From Lateolabrax maculatus (Eukaryota > Chordata > Actinopteri > Acropomatiformes > Lateolabracidae), in NCBI GenBank assembly GCA_031216445.1, contig CM062211.1, positions 2,058,001-2,122,000 on the forward strand: a stretch of 64,000 nucleotides of DNA, read 5' to 3'. Under the pieces are notes generated by a model. It saw only the letters and a program-made list of their open reading frames with translations. It had not been told where the DNA came from and made no database searches. How positions within the stretch are numbered: position 1 is the stretch's first letter; every line of letters begins with the position of its first letter. Made by a program: the position numbers and the translations under genes. Positions 44,331-56,770 of the stretch are shown here, in pieces.

Positions 44331-46887
44331 CATCTTACAGCTTTTAAAAGTTATGTCTGCAGTAGGAACCAGTGGGCTTGGCGCTGAGAGCCACCGACAG
44401 GTTGGGGAAGTCAGAAAGTATTGAGAAGTCTTTTCATTGAATTACATGGAATCATGGACAATGGACAATAAGAAAAATGTTCAATAACATTGGTGTTATT
44501 CTTTAATAAACAGCCAACCCTCAAATATCTGATCAGAGTCTCTCACCTTCCAAAGGAGTCCACACTTTGAAAAGTATTACCATGCAACAATGAGATAACC
44601 TTGACAAAACATAAAAGATGTATTCACTGTGATGGATTACCTTGCAAGGTAGCAAGGTTGTCTCTGCAAGAGGGTTTTATAATATGGTGAAATGAATGGA
44701 AACCAACAGCTGTCAGAGAAAGAGACAAACGTGAAAAAAAATGTATGCACTATATGCTTTGGAACATATCTGGTAAGTGCTGTAGAGAATATGTAATTTT
44801 GAGGGTTAAAATGTGTGTAATTCAAAACAAAAGTGATTTTTAGGTTATCCTCAACACAAATAATAAAACAAAATAGTTGTTCAAAAAGAACAAATAGGTT
44901 TTAGAAAACATATTATTTGTGCTTTGCTGAATATTGTATTCAGATTAAGGTGCCTCTGTATTGAGCAGCCATAAAGCTGCAGGCTAATGTCCATCTTTCA
45001 AATTAATCCTATAAACCTACAAGGCCTGTAAGATTATTTTAATTCAAAATCCAATCCAGCATCTGCTCTTCATCTTCACTCATCCATTTAGTCAGTACAG
45101 CCCTCTCACTGCCCATCCCTGTACTGCTTTGTTCTACTTTCTTTCATCTGTTTCTCCTCCTGCTTTGGACAAAATCTCCCTGGCTTCATTTATTCCCATC
45201 ACATACAGCAGGTGGATGCGTCACACCGCAATGACCTTTTCACTAGATAATGGTCAATGAGAGGCAGAAGTTGCGGAGCTCTGATCCCTGCAGTCAGGCC
45301 TTGGTCAGGACCACCGTTTGATAGGTGGCTCCTTGCAAACAAATGACTGAGAGTTGAAAACATGTTGTGTTCTCCTCTGCGGGCTGCAGCGCATTATATA
45401 TGTGTGTATGCCTTGACTTGAAGGCTGCCATTATTAAATAAACCAGCCACGGAGAATGTGTTTTTTATCTGTCCTTGTTCTGTGGCAGGTCACCCCTGTG
45501 GAATATCTCATCAACTCATTCTGTCTCCTGTGCTGAGTCTTGGGTCGAGGGTTGAGGGCAGATATTCATGGCAGCAAGTACTGCATTTTAATTAAATGTG
45601 AATTTATCTTAATTTTTTGAAACTGTATATTGTGCTTTCAACTTGAATTATTTCCCCGAAAACTGATAGTTGATACTTCACTAAGAATTGAGATGTCATC
45701 AATCCTCTTGCTTATCGGTGGTACAAAAACTGCGCTACATGCCATATTTCTACATGTGGTCTATTTCTGACCCACACACCCATAGTGCGCCGTATAAAAA
45801 TGTATTTTGAGTCATTGACATGTCTGATATCTGTCAACAGAACATGGGGATGATGAATCAGTTTCTGCACAGCGCTGAGCACTGATCTCAGCACTGTTGA
45901 TGAATGTCAACACCAATACTACTAACCTGTGGTTGTGTCTGAGTCCGATTATTCCTCCTCTCTGTGTCTCTCAGGCTTAGATTAATGGCAGCTTTCAGTC
46001 AAGAGTAGTGTGTGTGTGTGTGTGTGTGTGTGTGAGCCTTAGGCTCATTATTTTTTTTAGATCATGTTTGCTGTAAAAACAGGAGGCAATCTGGATTTTT
46101 AACTCATTAATGTCCTTCTCAAGCATTTGTTGGAGCAGCTTTTTGCTGAATAAGTTGCAATTGTCTCTTCTGATCTGATTGAGCCATCTGTAGCACTAGC
46201 TGGACGTAACCAAACAGTCACCCCAGGGTGCACTGCAGGTGTCAGACCAGACCTTGTCAGGTTGAATTGCACTGTAATGATGCCACTAACTTTGAGTTTT
46301 GATGGGAATTCATATTTTTTCTTCAGTTTAGAATGGCTTAAAGTACAGAATGCTCTACTGTAAATGCATACCCCCAAATAGTCTATTCATGGTAAACCTA
46401 ATACAATTTTGGGTTATTCTTAATTATAGTATATCATAAATTTATTGAAAATATTATCTCAGTACACATTTTTTACACATTTTTTGCTGTGAATGTTTTC
46501 AATACAAGAACAGTGATACTCGCAAATCGGGGGCAATACTGCTAATACTGGTAATAATGAGTCAACAAAGCCAGATTTGATCAACCACTTCACCCTGATC
46601 AGGGAACCTCTGCCCAAAGGGTGTGTCTATATTGAAGTGTACAGAATATGCAATTCAGTTCTTTTAATTTCAAACAAATTGTAAAAATATTTCATAATTA
46701 TATGTGAAATGTTTTATTTACTCAGTTTCACACATTGCTCTTGTCCACAAGAAGAGGTGTGACATAAAAAATGGTTATTTTACAGATTTGAATTTGTCAT
46801 AATTGTTCTTGGGCTGTAAATGAACATGTTCGCTGTTAGATAGAGGGTAATTATTACACATTTAAGCCAAAAGGTCTCAATGATTAC
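44331..46887. other. Unassigned DNA
   Basis: No supported gene. A (GT)n tract of 13 units is at 46008-46034. The non-repetitive stretch 45180-45460 has a CNE-like texture, which is only an impression. Confidence 0.45.
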
Positions 46888-47010
46888 ATGGTTGCAGGCT
46901 GTAGCGTTATATTAAATGGACGGATATGAGAGGCATCGATCTCCTCATCCAACACTCCATTCGGATAGCAAATAAGCATATTTCCCAAAATGTTTAAACT
47001 ATTCCTTTAA
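46888..47010 (-). mobile_element. Teleost DNA-element 5' end (family D)
   Basis: Read on the minus strand it opens TTAAAGGAATAGTTTAAACA followed by TTTTGGGAAATATGC, then 'gaggagatcgatgcctctca' and 'tatccgtcc'. This is the terminus and head of the same percomorph repeat whose later part is at 8440-8660. The terminus is intact but the rest of the element is absent. Confidence 0.75.
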
Positions 47011-47359
47011 TAGGACATCTAAAGCATCACTGGTGCAGCCCAATGGTTTTAGAGGTCACGTCGTCTGTTTAGTGGATGTCAGCTGTGTGTAAGGAATTTC
47101 AGTTGAATGCAGTACAAATACAACTGTATCTGTGGTATCAATACACTTGTACCTGGATACTTTCACGTCTTTACTTTCTAAAGACACTATACCTGAAGGT
47201 GGTTTTATGCAGCACCATACCCTATAACACACATTTCAGGCAAGTCTGTGCAGGTAATGTGAGCTGCTGAAATGAGACTTCACAGTCAATAACAGAGTGT
47301 TTACAGATCGTAATAATCAGTAAGCCCAGGATATTAAATGACTTTCCATTGAGAGACTA

Positions 47360-47517
47360 TCATGATAAGTTATCACGATTCATCAGCTGTTTCAGATAGG
47401 ACTTGTACAGCACGCAACGGCCCACCACCCCGTTCTGGTGTTTGAGGAGAGCGGATAAGAAGCCGCGAAAAGATTTATTACAGTTCTCATCGTCACCTAC
47501 ATCGTAATCAGTCTTTC
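47360..47517 (-). CDS. Candidate terminal exon, unknown protein
   Basis: On the minus strand an acceptor-like AAATGTCCTGCCAG precedes an open frame of about 52 codons ending in TGA. The peptide begins KTDYDVGDDENCNKSF, continues RGFLSALLKHQNGVVGRC and ends VLYKSYLKQLMNRDNLS. Composition is balanced, with no low complexity, and the DNA is more GC-rich with CpGs than its surroundings. No family is recognised. An overlapping minus frame (47508-47726) is open upstream in a different phase, so a frameshifted or spliced older gene or transposon ORF is possible. No poly(A) signal was identified with confidence. Confidence 0.3.
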
Positions 47518-47963
47518 CTGGCAGGACATTTGTTGTACACAAGAGTGGACGTGAGTGGAAGGAGCAGGGAGCTGTGAAGGAAGCCTGACACTCCTATATC
47601 AGCAGTGTTAATGAGGTAAGGATAAGGTGTGTTCTCGGCTAGACTCCTCCACAGCGAGGCCCGGGGGGGAGGGAGTGGAGAATCACCTGTGAATGCAGAC
47701 TTGTGGAACACCACTCCATTCTTCAACCATGGTTTCTGTTAGGAGCGGTGTTCCCATCGATCAGCATGCCCGGCCCTGTGCAGAGCTTAATAAATGGTCA
47801 TCACATATGTTTTTACTTTTGAATCAGTTTAATATTCATCTTGTTTGTATTTTCTTTCAAATTGATTAACAAATTATATTTTAATCATTCTTAATAATTA
47901 TCCTGACTCTGACAAATGCTTTAGGAACCTTTCCATTTTTTAATTTGCTGCCGAAGCTGGAAG

Positions 47964-49270
47964 TGTCATGGACTGGTGGTCGGACTGGATGATTTTTAGA
48001 CTATACTAGCAGTTTGTACCTCTTGCGTTGTCATAGCCCTGTTCTTTCTTATTTTCCCCTGCACACCTGTCTTGTATGGATATCTTTCACCCGTCCATTG
48101 TGTTGTAACCTACCACACCCTTTTTGTCTCCATCTCCTCTTCTCATTTCTCGGTTTGTACAACCTCGATTCCTTTCCTCACTTCCTCTCCTAGCATCTTA
48201 GTCCCTCCCTCCAGAGATGCGAGTGGAGGAAGTGAGGAAGGGACACGAGGATAGAGGAGTCAAGGCAACAGGCATTTAACAAAATTAGACATATCTGCTC
48301 TGGACAGTCATTCTAAATTGACGTCAATGAAATATGACATGTGGCACAGCTGCATCATCTGTCCGTTGTTTAGCCTACTGTTGTATTTTATGATCTCTGT
48401 CAAATGAGCATAAAGTTCATGACAACTTCTATATTTACTTCTAATTCAATTCACAATGTGGCATCATGTGACAAGAATGTATGGATGTCTTATACATTTG
48501 TATTTTTTTATCTAACACACACATATTTTATTTTATCATTTTTATGTGAAGTACAATAAATGTTTGTATGAAATAAAGAGTGATATATATATATATGATT
48601 GAGTGATGCACATTAAATACACAAAAACAAACATAATCTATACAAAGTATATATATTTTCTCTCTGTGTGTGTGTGTTTAGAACACCTTACGAGATGCTA
48701 CACAAATGGTGAAGGGCAGACAGTTTAATTGCGCATTTGATCATTTTGAATAACTAATACCACTTATGAACACAGAAGACACACTAAGGCTACATTTGTA
48801 TTTGCACTGTCCTGCTTCCGCCATGGTTTATATATTCCAGCTGTGCGTCACGCCTTTTTTATATGTCTGCAAAGATACACCTGTGCATCCTCGGTTAGAG
48901 TTCCTCCGGCAAGCCTCCTCCTTCCTAGCTCCTCTCTCATCCTTCCGGAGAGAGGAGATGAGGAGACACAAATGAGAGAAATGAGAAGAGCTCCATTTGT
49001 TAGCCAATCCTTGTGTTTCCCTCCTTATGCCAGTGCCTTCTACTCCAGCTGTCTGTTGTTGTTGTGATTAGTTCTCTGTGTGTATATGTACCTGTGTGTT
49101 CCCTTTGTTCCTTGTCACTTTGTGGTCAATGTACCTGGTGTTTGCAGCTGTTGTTTTTTTCCCCCCTTGTCTGTCTGTAACCAGAGCTGGGTAAATAAAT
49201 TATTCTTATTTCATCAGCTCCTTGCTGTTGCTTTTTGCATTTGTGTTCACCTGCCTGCATAACCGTTACA
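47964..49270 (+). mobile_element. Solo Gypsy-like LTR split by a MITE
   Basis: The left piece (47964-48133) opens TGTCATGG. The right piece (48991-49270) carries 'ctgggtaaataaattattc' (polyadenylation-like signal), 'tttgcatttgtgttcacctg' and a CGTTACA end. Joined, they would be about 450 bp with TGT...ACA termini, a layout typical of teleost Gypsy LTRs. Flanks GAAG and GATG differ by one base and could be a decayed target duplication. No internal retroviral-like coding sequence is present. Confidence 0.6.
48134..48990. mobile_element. MITE with hairpin-rich termini, inserted in an LTR
   Basis: The left end has CTCTTCTCATTTCTC, whose reverse complement GAGAAATGAGAAGAG closes the right end (48976-48990). 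CTCCAT flanks both sides (48128-48133 and 48991-48996) as a likely target duplication. Each terminus holds a large hairpin: CCTCACTTCCTC...GAGGAAGTGAGG at 48176-48237 and CTCCTCTCTC...GGAGAGAGGAG at 48929-48957. The interior is AT-rich and non-coding. The design suggests a hAT-type non-autonomous element, although the classical 8-bp duplication is not shown. Confidence 0.65.
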
Positions 49271-49639
49271 GATGGTGCACACCTCAGAGCTGAATGAAAA
49301 TGAGGCTGACTAGACAAATACTCTGAACCAATATAGCAATACAAATTACTAATATGTTATTAAGAGGAGGAATACAGAATCACCAGGGGGAGGTGGGGTT
49401 AACTTCAGTAAGGCCGATCCAATCAGCTCCTCCAATCACCTTTAAAAGCAGCAGACTGTTTCAAAATTAGAGGCAACTTCAGCAAACAGTACTATGGTGA
49501 CAAAACTGGGTACGACGCAACCCACCAGCAGTCACGATCACAACAGAACTAACATCACCGAGCCTCACTTTGTGCAGAGGGGCCAGTCAGGGGTGACCAC
49601 TCTTTCCATCCCTCTTTGCCTTCTTTATAGCACCCTTGG

Positions 49640-49825
49640 CCTCAGCGTTATGCCAGAATGATCACATAAATGGAGTACAGAATACTAGCATCCATCACAA
49701 AAGAACTCTATTTGCATATGATGTATCACTTCTTTTTTTTTGTGCAAACCCACATAGATCATTAGAGTTTCAACTGAGTCTATTAAATGGTCCAATTTTG
49801 CATTTCTGTCACTTAGCATAAAGAG
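49640..49825 (+). pseudogene. L1/Tx1-type reverse-transcriptase remnant
   Basis: The plus-strand frame reads HHKRTLFAYDVSLLFF followed by CANPHRSLEFQLSLLNG, which aligns with the L1-clade palm motif of the form HKISLYADDVLLF..NP..SL..LL.LI. The catalytic Y-A-D-D box is degenerate (FAYD), so it is dead. Flanking LINE sequence is too decayed to follow. Confidence 0.6.
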
Positions 49826-49958
49826 CTGTAATTCAGCAGTCCAACCATCACATATTTCACTAGCGGATACTTTAGTGTTGAGGCGATTTTCCTGTCAAAT
49901 CTGGCCCATTCATTAATCTATCAACTGTATACCCTAAAGCCTCAAAACAAACGAAGAT

Positions 49959-50000
49959 GGGTTAGGGTTATGGTATACAGAGGGTTAGGGTTAGGGTTAG
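49959..50000 (+). repeat. Short interstitial telomere-like tract
   Basis: GGGTTAGGGTTA (49959-49970) is followed after 10 bp by AGGGTTAGGGTTAGGGTTAG (49981-50000), the vertebrate telomere unit. 'gtatac' motifs flank and interrupt it (49973-49978 and 50000-50005). Confidence 0.9.
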
Positions 50001-50005
50001 TATAC

Positions 50006-51317
50006 GGATGAATCCACACTGCATATTCCAAACCTTTACAACCAGTTTCTAGCTAATCAATTAAACGAAATATAAAACATTAAATTAAATTGCTTATAGA
50101 AGAATGCCACCTCTGGATATATATTAAAAAAGCACAATGCTGACAATTCAGATTTCAGACCTGCCTATTATGTCAGACACAACATTAACATGTAGACAAG
50201 AAAACAGATCACTGTAAGAAATTAAATAACTTATAACTTATTTCTTACCTCCCACTAAAACGTGGTTTGAACAGCAGGAATTGTATTAAAAGATTTCTTC
50301 CCAATGCACTTTTAATGTAAGTGATGGAGGACAAAGTCCACAGTCCTCTTTCTGTGCAGAATGAGGCTTAATATGAGTTAAATAAATCAACTAGGTATCT
50401 ACCAAAGTTGTCAACAGAGTTTCCCTGTTGAGCTGCAGTGGAAGAATAGTTACAAAAGGAAAAACTGGAATTCTAGAAGATATCTGCTAGATTTGACTAA
50501 TTTAGATGGCTGGAGCCTCCATTTTTGCACAAAACGTGGACTGATTTTGGCCCCTATCACTCATACCCCTATTCAGGCCAACACAATGACGCAGGACGAA
50601 CGTGTGCTGCAGGTCTATCTGAATGGGTCAGTGGGTGTCAATCGATTCCCTCTTGACCAAGGTTGGACATGAGTCAGATGCCCGACTTTGGTGACTTGGT
50701 CATGTTACATCGACGATGCCGACTTTTCAATATAATTTAACCGACTCGCTGAAAAAGAGAGAGAGAGAAACAGGAAGCATGCACGACTGGGTGATCAATA
50801 TAGAGAGAGGTGAAACAGAAACTTATTTGATGTAATTTATTGTTATTCTGTGGTTTATCAGTGAAGTGAACTGCACTGAATAGAGTCTCTACTGACAGCG
50901 AGAAACAGGAGGACAGCTGTCTTATATGAATGGGCCGCTTGTATCTGAAAGGATTATTACACTGAAAACACTTTAGAAAGAGATTTTTTAATGGCCAGTA
51001 TGAAAAAGAGGATGATCACAACAAGCAAAACTTGTTTCAATGTTCATATGGGCACCTGACTATTGTTTTTAGACCGGGTTGAAAATTTGTGAAACCGTCC
51101 TTTAACGTAATAAAGGAAACCAGGTTTTCAGCTTCCATAATTTTCCTGCCATTAACCAGGAATAAAGGACGCTGTAATGATTTTCTTATGTGCATGTAAA
51201 TGTGACTGGTGGGGACTATACATTTAAATGTCATAATCTAAACTCTAAAGTAAGATCAACATTTTAAATATTTTCCAACAAATTAAATGCATGCAGGTAG
51301 TTTTCTTGTGCTGAGTA

Positions 51318-51352
<35 letters not shown>

Positions 51353-52610
51353 ATCTGTGTTTGGATTTACAAAGAAGACGCTTTGATGGATCCTTTAATT
51401 TAACTGAGGTGCTCAGTTAGCATCCAGACACAGTGCTGGTTATGCAAATACGTCTTATCAGTGTTTTTCAGTTTTCATTACCTTTCTGGCTGTACCCACA
51501 AACTTGTGTTGTGCTGGATGTCTGGTGAGGAGGTAGAAGTGGGACAGCTTGACTAGGGCAGGCTCGTGCTGCACAGTGAAGAACAACACGTTCAGACAAT
51601 AGCACTCTGTGTAAGGCAGCGTAACAAGCAGCCAGGAGCCTACTTGACATATAATAATTATTTTGTTTTAATTTGATTCGCTCCTAGTTGGACAAAGTGA
51701 CTGGTGGCCAGTAGATTGAATGCGTTAGAACAGGCAAATACACGTGGTTGTACATAATGAATTCAGACATTTGAGTAGCAAAAGTCAGCAGCCATTGTGG
51801 CGGGTAATCTTCATTGATTCACGCACCAGACTTATTCTGCCAGCATTTGGCACTGGGCGAGCAATCATGCAGAAGTACGACATATTTCCCTCCAGACAGA
51901 CATTATCTGCTTTCTGTGTCCAGCGGTGCAGCCAAACTAATGTATTGATCACATTATGGATCATTGTAATGAATAGTCTCTCAGGGACACCGCACCAACA
52001 GTAGACAAATGACAACAGTTAAAGTAATGATCTGCTAAATTTTTACACCATTTAAATAAATGTACATTTATGATTCAATTGATTTAATAAATATAAACAA
52101 ATATTAACAAATATAAAGGGTGAACCCACAGAGATTGTGGGATTTGTGTGTAAGTGCTGACTATCTGAAACCCCCTATCTGACAGCAGAATCCCCCCCAA
52201 AAAATAAAATGGCACAATACTGTCCAAAAGAGTGTGCTGTTATCCCCATGTTTTACTTTCATTGTGCCAACACTATAAAGGGAAATTCACTCAGTACAGC
52301 AGCACTAAGATGTAAGAAAACAGAACTATTCTAATGAAATAAAATATGAGACAGATGACAAGAAAAAGCTATATACATTATATACATTACAATACCTTAG
52401 GTTATATAAATGAATGGGGCAAACTGATAAGCATGTTATAATTATTAAGTATGGATAATAAATACAATATACAAATTATATATTAAGATATATAGTGTAT
52501 TTTATATATTTGAAGTATGCGTAATGTACAAACATACTCTATTGTATAAATACTATACTATTAAGAATATATACACTGTATAGCATAAAAGTAGAACAAA
52601 TTAATAATAG
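50006..52610. other. Unassigned DNA
   Basis: A (GT)n-(GA)n compound microsatellite lies at 51318-51352. Short frames elsewhere have no support. Confidence 0.5.
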
Positions 52611-52615
52611 TCAAA

Positions 52616-52616
52616 C

Positions 52617-52658
<42 letters not shown>

Positions 52659-52659
52659 T
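52616..52659 (+). repeat. (AAT)n microsatellite
   Basis: About 14 AAT units within a broader 52300-52900 stretch of extreme AT richness. Confidence 0.97.
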
Positions 52660-52984
52660 TATATCTATATTCTATTCTATGATAGACCAACATATTAATG
52701 AGTAAATGGAATAACAATAAGCCTTTTTTTCTTCTTTTTTGCAATTCTATAATAAAATGCACTTTTTTTAAAATAATTTAAAGACTAAGCAGATATAAAG
52801 ATCAGGATAGTTAGAAAAAGGAAATTATCATTAATTATTATTATTTATTGTTAATCCACCATTTAAATACAAATGTACTTAAGCAAGTTCTAATAGCACT
52901 TTTTTTTAATGAATGCATTCATTAATTGGGAAATTAGGGAGTCTGAAGTGAAACAGAAATACATTTGAGTCAGAATTCTCATTA

Positions 52985-53290
52985 GCACTAAGGAAACTAG
53001 TTGTAGCAGAAACCCTGCTGCAGCTTCTCCAGGGATGAGGAGTGCAATGTAAGTCGGCATCCAAACAAGACTTGATCCAACCTAAAGCTCTGTGTGCAGC
53101 AGATAAAGATTCTGGGGTTTCTGGGGTACTGATGCTTAGACATAAAGCTCTCTGCCTCACAACACTTCTCCCCCATGCATTAAAGAGATAAATTAGGGGT
53201 TTAGAAGAAGCCTGATTGGAGACCTTTGAGATAGCTGTCAGCATTTTGCAGCTAATCCTCCTCTGAAACCAGCGCCAGACACATCAATGG
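52985..53290. promoter_or_regulatory. Candidate conserved non-coding element
   Basis: A non-repetitive stretch of mixed composition within very AT-rich DNA, with motifs such as 'gataaattagggg' and 'gctaatcctcc'. The 112-codon minus frame across it shows no domain. Conservation is not testable here. Confidence 0.2.
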
Positions 53291-54160
53291 GCGTTCAGTA
53301 GGAAAGAAAAACAGCATTTAATCAATAGCGATCTGTGTTTTTCATCTTACTCTAGAAGAATCCACTGTGGTCGATGACTGTAAATCACAGCCATTCCAGC
53401 AAGTGTATTGATGTTTGGATTGGATTCAGTTCATCATGTGTTCTCTATTCATCGCTGAATTAACTGCATGCTCAGTTAGCTTTCATTTGAATGCTTAATT
53501 GTGAACCGATCTGTTGATAAGTGAAAATCACATCATAATTTGGGGCGGGAAATGGTCACTTGAGTAGATTCTGCATGGCAATTTACAATATGCCAACTAT
53601 TTTGATAAGTTCAATGAAAGGAAATACTAATATTAATAAACATGGATAAGACCCCCTGATCAGTAGTGGGGCGTACTGAAAGAAGTGAGGGGTTCATGTT
53701 TTTTTCGGGTGTACCAGCAGATATCTTTAGGTGTTGTATGGTTTGTGGTAAGTGCTGACTCCTTGTGAACTGATGACTCTGGTTAGATGATAGTTCTGAC
53801 AGTCCAGCCACATAGGAGTCCCACTGGGAATCTTCTGATAGCCTCAGTATGTATCCAACAAAGTGCTTGTTGGATTCTCTAATAGTGTCTCAAACTTCCT
53901 TCTGGTGCCAGAATCAGGAGCAGAATCTGAAACAGATAATCCGACAATCAACCAATCAATATTTACATAGTGAAAAAGTGTGGGTAGGGTTGTAAACATA
54001 CAGAGAACAGCCTTTTATCAGACATTTTACTGTCAGTCACATCTGTCACTGTCCTTCCACTCATTGCAGACAATGAGCATCCCTTCTTCTCTGCTGCTTG
54101 TATTATTTTACCATGCAGCTATAATACAAGTACACGAACAATCAACAGTTCCCGAATGAG
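53291..54160. other. Unassigned DNA
   Basis: No recognised feature. Confidence 0.5.
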
Positions 54161-54164
54161 AGGT

Positions 54165-54310
54165 CAATCCCGTTCTCTCCCTCAAACTGTCCGGACATTC
54201 GACAGAGGGATTTTGCGTGTCAAAGCTCAATTAGATTGAACTCAGTTTGGACCAAAAGCAAAATGTCTCTCGCCCTGTCTCACATAGAAATGAAAGGGAA
54301 ACCAATGTCA
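54165..54310 (+). repeat. Dispersed repeat (family H), copy 2
   Basis: It is the partner of 17715-17880, with 'gagaggtcaat', 'tctccctcaaact', 'attttg', 'caaagctcaattagattgaa' and 'ctctcgccctg' in order. Confidence 0.55.
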
Positions 54311-54589
54311 CTCTGAATGTGGACACAACCCTCTCTGATTCCCTGTTACCGGTTATTCTCTCTGCGTCCCATTTGGTCTATTCGATTTTCCTGCGACCGG
54401 ACATCAGCCAGGAGCAGCTTTAGGTCCAAGCTGGTTTAGTTTAGCTCTCATCCCGGCTCTCTTCCCTCCCCTCCTGTGGTGGGCGCACCGTTTGGTCTGT
54501 TTGGTCTGGCTGGGTGGTCTGAAGATGCCGTGGAAAGTGATAGTCTAAAGGTCCGCTGCTCTTAATCAAAACCTTGCACTTCCTTTTCT

Positions 54590-54665
54590 ATCTGCTGATG
54601 AGTGTATTTCTCTGATACTGTAGATAATACGTGTTTCAGCAATAAAGGAGTATAATACTTAATAA
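54590..54665. repeat. Short dispersed repeat (family G), copy 2
   Basis: It is the partner of 24625-24695, sharing 'gatgagtgtatttct', 'ta.tacgtg' and 'cagcaataa'. Confidence 0.5.
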
Positions 54666-54864
54666 TATATGCACCCATAGGTGTACACACCTGATACAAA
54701 GTCTGTATACCGTAAAACATGGAACACACACGGTACACAAAGTGATAATGACCATGACACCAGTGACAATGCGCACCCTGGTGCACACACAAGTTTCAGA
54801 ATTGCCACCAACGGGCCACTCTGGTAACTTAGTAACACCTAGTGATGTTACATTATATATTTAT

Positions 54865-55345
54865 TACATTACATTTATTTAAATGGCATTTTTATCCAAC
54901 GAAATGTACAATAAATGCTTTCAACCATGTGGACCCAAAAATTGCAAGATGCAAAGTCCTGATGTCAGTGGGGAACTCGTTCCACCATCGTGAAGCCAAT
55001 ATAGCAACAGTCGTGATTTTGTAGTGAGGGAGTAGCAAACTGACTAGCAGTAGCAGAGTGTAGGGGAAGGGCTGGGGTTCATGGTTTGACCATGATTAGA
55101 CCAGCCGGGTTGCTGCATTCTGGATGGGCTGCAGAGGCTGATTCGCACATGGAGGCAGACCAGCTAGTAATCAGGACGACTAGAGCATGCACTGGAACTT
55201 GCGCAATCTTCTGAATGTGGAACGGACGTGTCCTCCTGATGTTGTGGGGCATGAAGCTGCAGGACCGGGTTGTCACAGCAATGTTGGCAGCAAAGGGCAG
55301 CTGGTCATCACGTGTCACACATGTGAACCATGTTCCTTGCCGTCC
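54865..55345 (+). repeat. Teleost repeat ('ttttatccaa' family), long decayed copy
   Basis: It opens 'attacattacatttattta' and 'ggcatttttatccaacga', followed by 'gctttcaaccatgtgg', 'ttccaccatcgtgaagcc', 'gggttgctgcattctggatg' and 'ggctgcagaggctgatt'. It continues with 'cttctgaatgtggaac', 'tgatgttgtggggcatgaag' and 'ggcagctggtcatcac'. This order matches a long, very common teleost repeat that I recall ('ggctgctgcgttctggatgagctgcagagg'). The opposing frames 55079-55378 are incidental. Confidence 0.7.
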
Positions 55346-56770
55346 GAGCCGTGGATACCACTGGCAGTAAATGTATAGTGTAGCCTACACTGCAGGACAG
55401 GACTGTAACCTAATGTTAGACTGACTGACTGTGCTTGCATCAAAATGCAGTTAATGTCCATTACAGCACATGAATGTGATACCAGCTCTGACAGACAACA
55501 GGAACTGATTATACCAGTAGTATTAGCTAACCATCCCATTAACATAATATTGCGTTTTTGTGTGATTACCATTGAGATAATATGATATATCACAAAAAAA
55601 AAGACATTTCAAGCACTTTGGCAAACCCTTGGGAGTTGCCCAATCAGCTGTTGTGTTCACTGTTGCTGGTCCATGTACACACTACACAGTGGACGCTACA
55701 CAGTGCATTTCAGAGTCAGTTTAACTCAAACAAATTCACTCTTAGACATGATTTTTCACATGATTAGCTTTCACTTTTTTGTCCTCTTATATAGGAATTC
55801 CTAATTTGAGTTTATTAACTTTAATTACAGCTCTTGATTAGGAGTCATCAGTTTGAAAGGTGATGCAGACCCTCATAAAGAATTATCATAGATGTAACCT
55901 CCTTAACAACCCTAAAAATTAACATCAATTCCTCTGAGCATCACACAGTTATTGAAATCGCATTAGGCCTGATATTTGATGAGGTTAAATGGTGTTCACC
56001 TGTGAAGTCTGTCCAGGTAAAAGGAGCAGCTGTAATTGTCCCGCTCACTCATCACCTTGATGGCAGGTCTGTGTTCTTTGTTTTGCAGCCTTTCTAAAGT
56101 GGCTGCCTGCTCTCTGCTGCCTGCTCCAATAAGCTCTCATTAATCTTCCTTACAGCCTTCATTAAAGCTGCCACCGCTACACTACCTCTCTCACATCTCC
56201 CTACAATACTTTCTCTTAACACAATATTATATTGGCTTTTGTGTAACCCACATACATTCTCTCTCTTTGTTCTTTGTGTGTGGTCTTATGTACATCCATA
56301 TTTAGAATGCTGATTTTTGAGCAGGTTTTGGGTATTTTTAGGTGTCAATAAATACGTTGGTATTAATAATTCATCCAATATAATTTTATTGAGCTGACAT
56401 TCTCCCATTCCTGCTATGAAGATGTCATTCAACCTATTCAAAAAGGTGCAAGATATCTTGGCAGCTAAAGGCCAGATTGCAATAAAATTCTATGTGTATG
56501 TTCACAGCAACTGTGACTCCCCGACCATTTTCCAACGCCACCATCAGGCTGTAATTATTCCTCACCCACTGAGGCCTGACCTCCATGAAAATGTTAAAAG
56601 TATGTTCTCATATTGCCCCCAGGGGATGTATACTGATTTTTCTGGTGACCCCTGATCTTTTCACCAGCAGCGGCCACACACCAAAATCTCCATTACCGTC
56701 ATATGATTTTAATAACTGCAAAGGTCAAATTATAATAGTGATGTTTATTCATAGTTTGGGGCTAGCGACT
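55346..56770. other. Unassigned DNA; candidate conserved non-coding part
   Basis: The stretch 55795-56190 is non-repetitive, with several TAATTA/ATTAA-type cores ('actttaattacagctc', 'ctctcattaatcttcc') and a CNE-like texture. Otherwise no feature is recognised. Confidence 0.35.
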
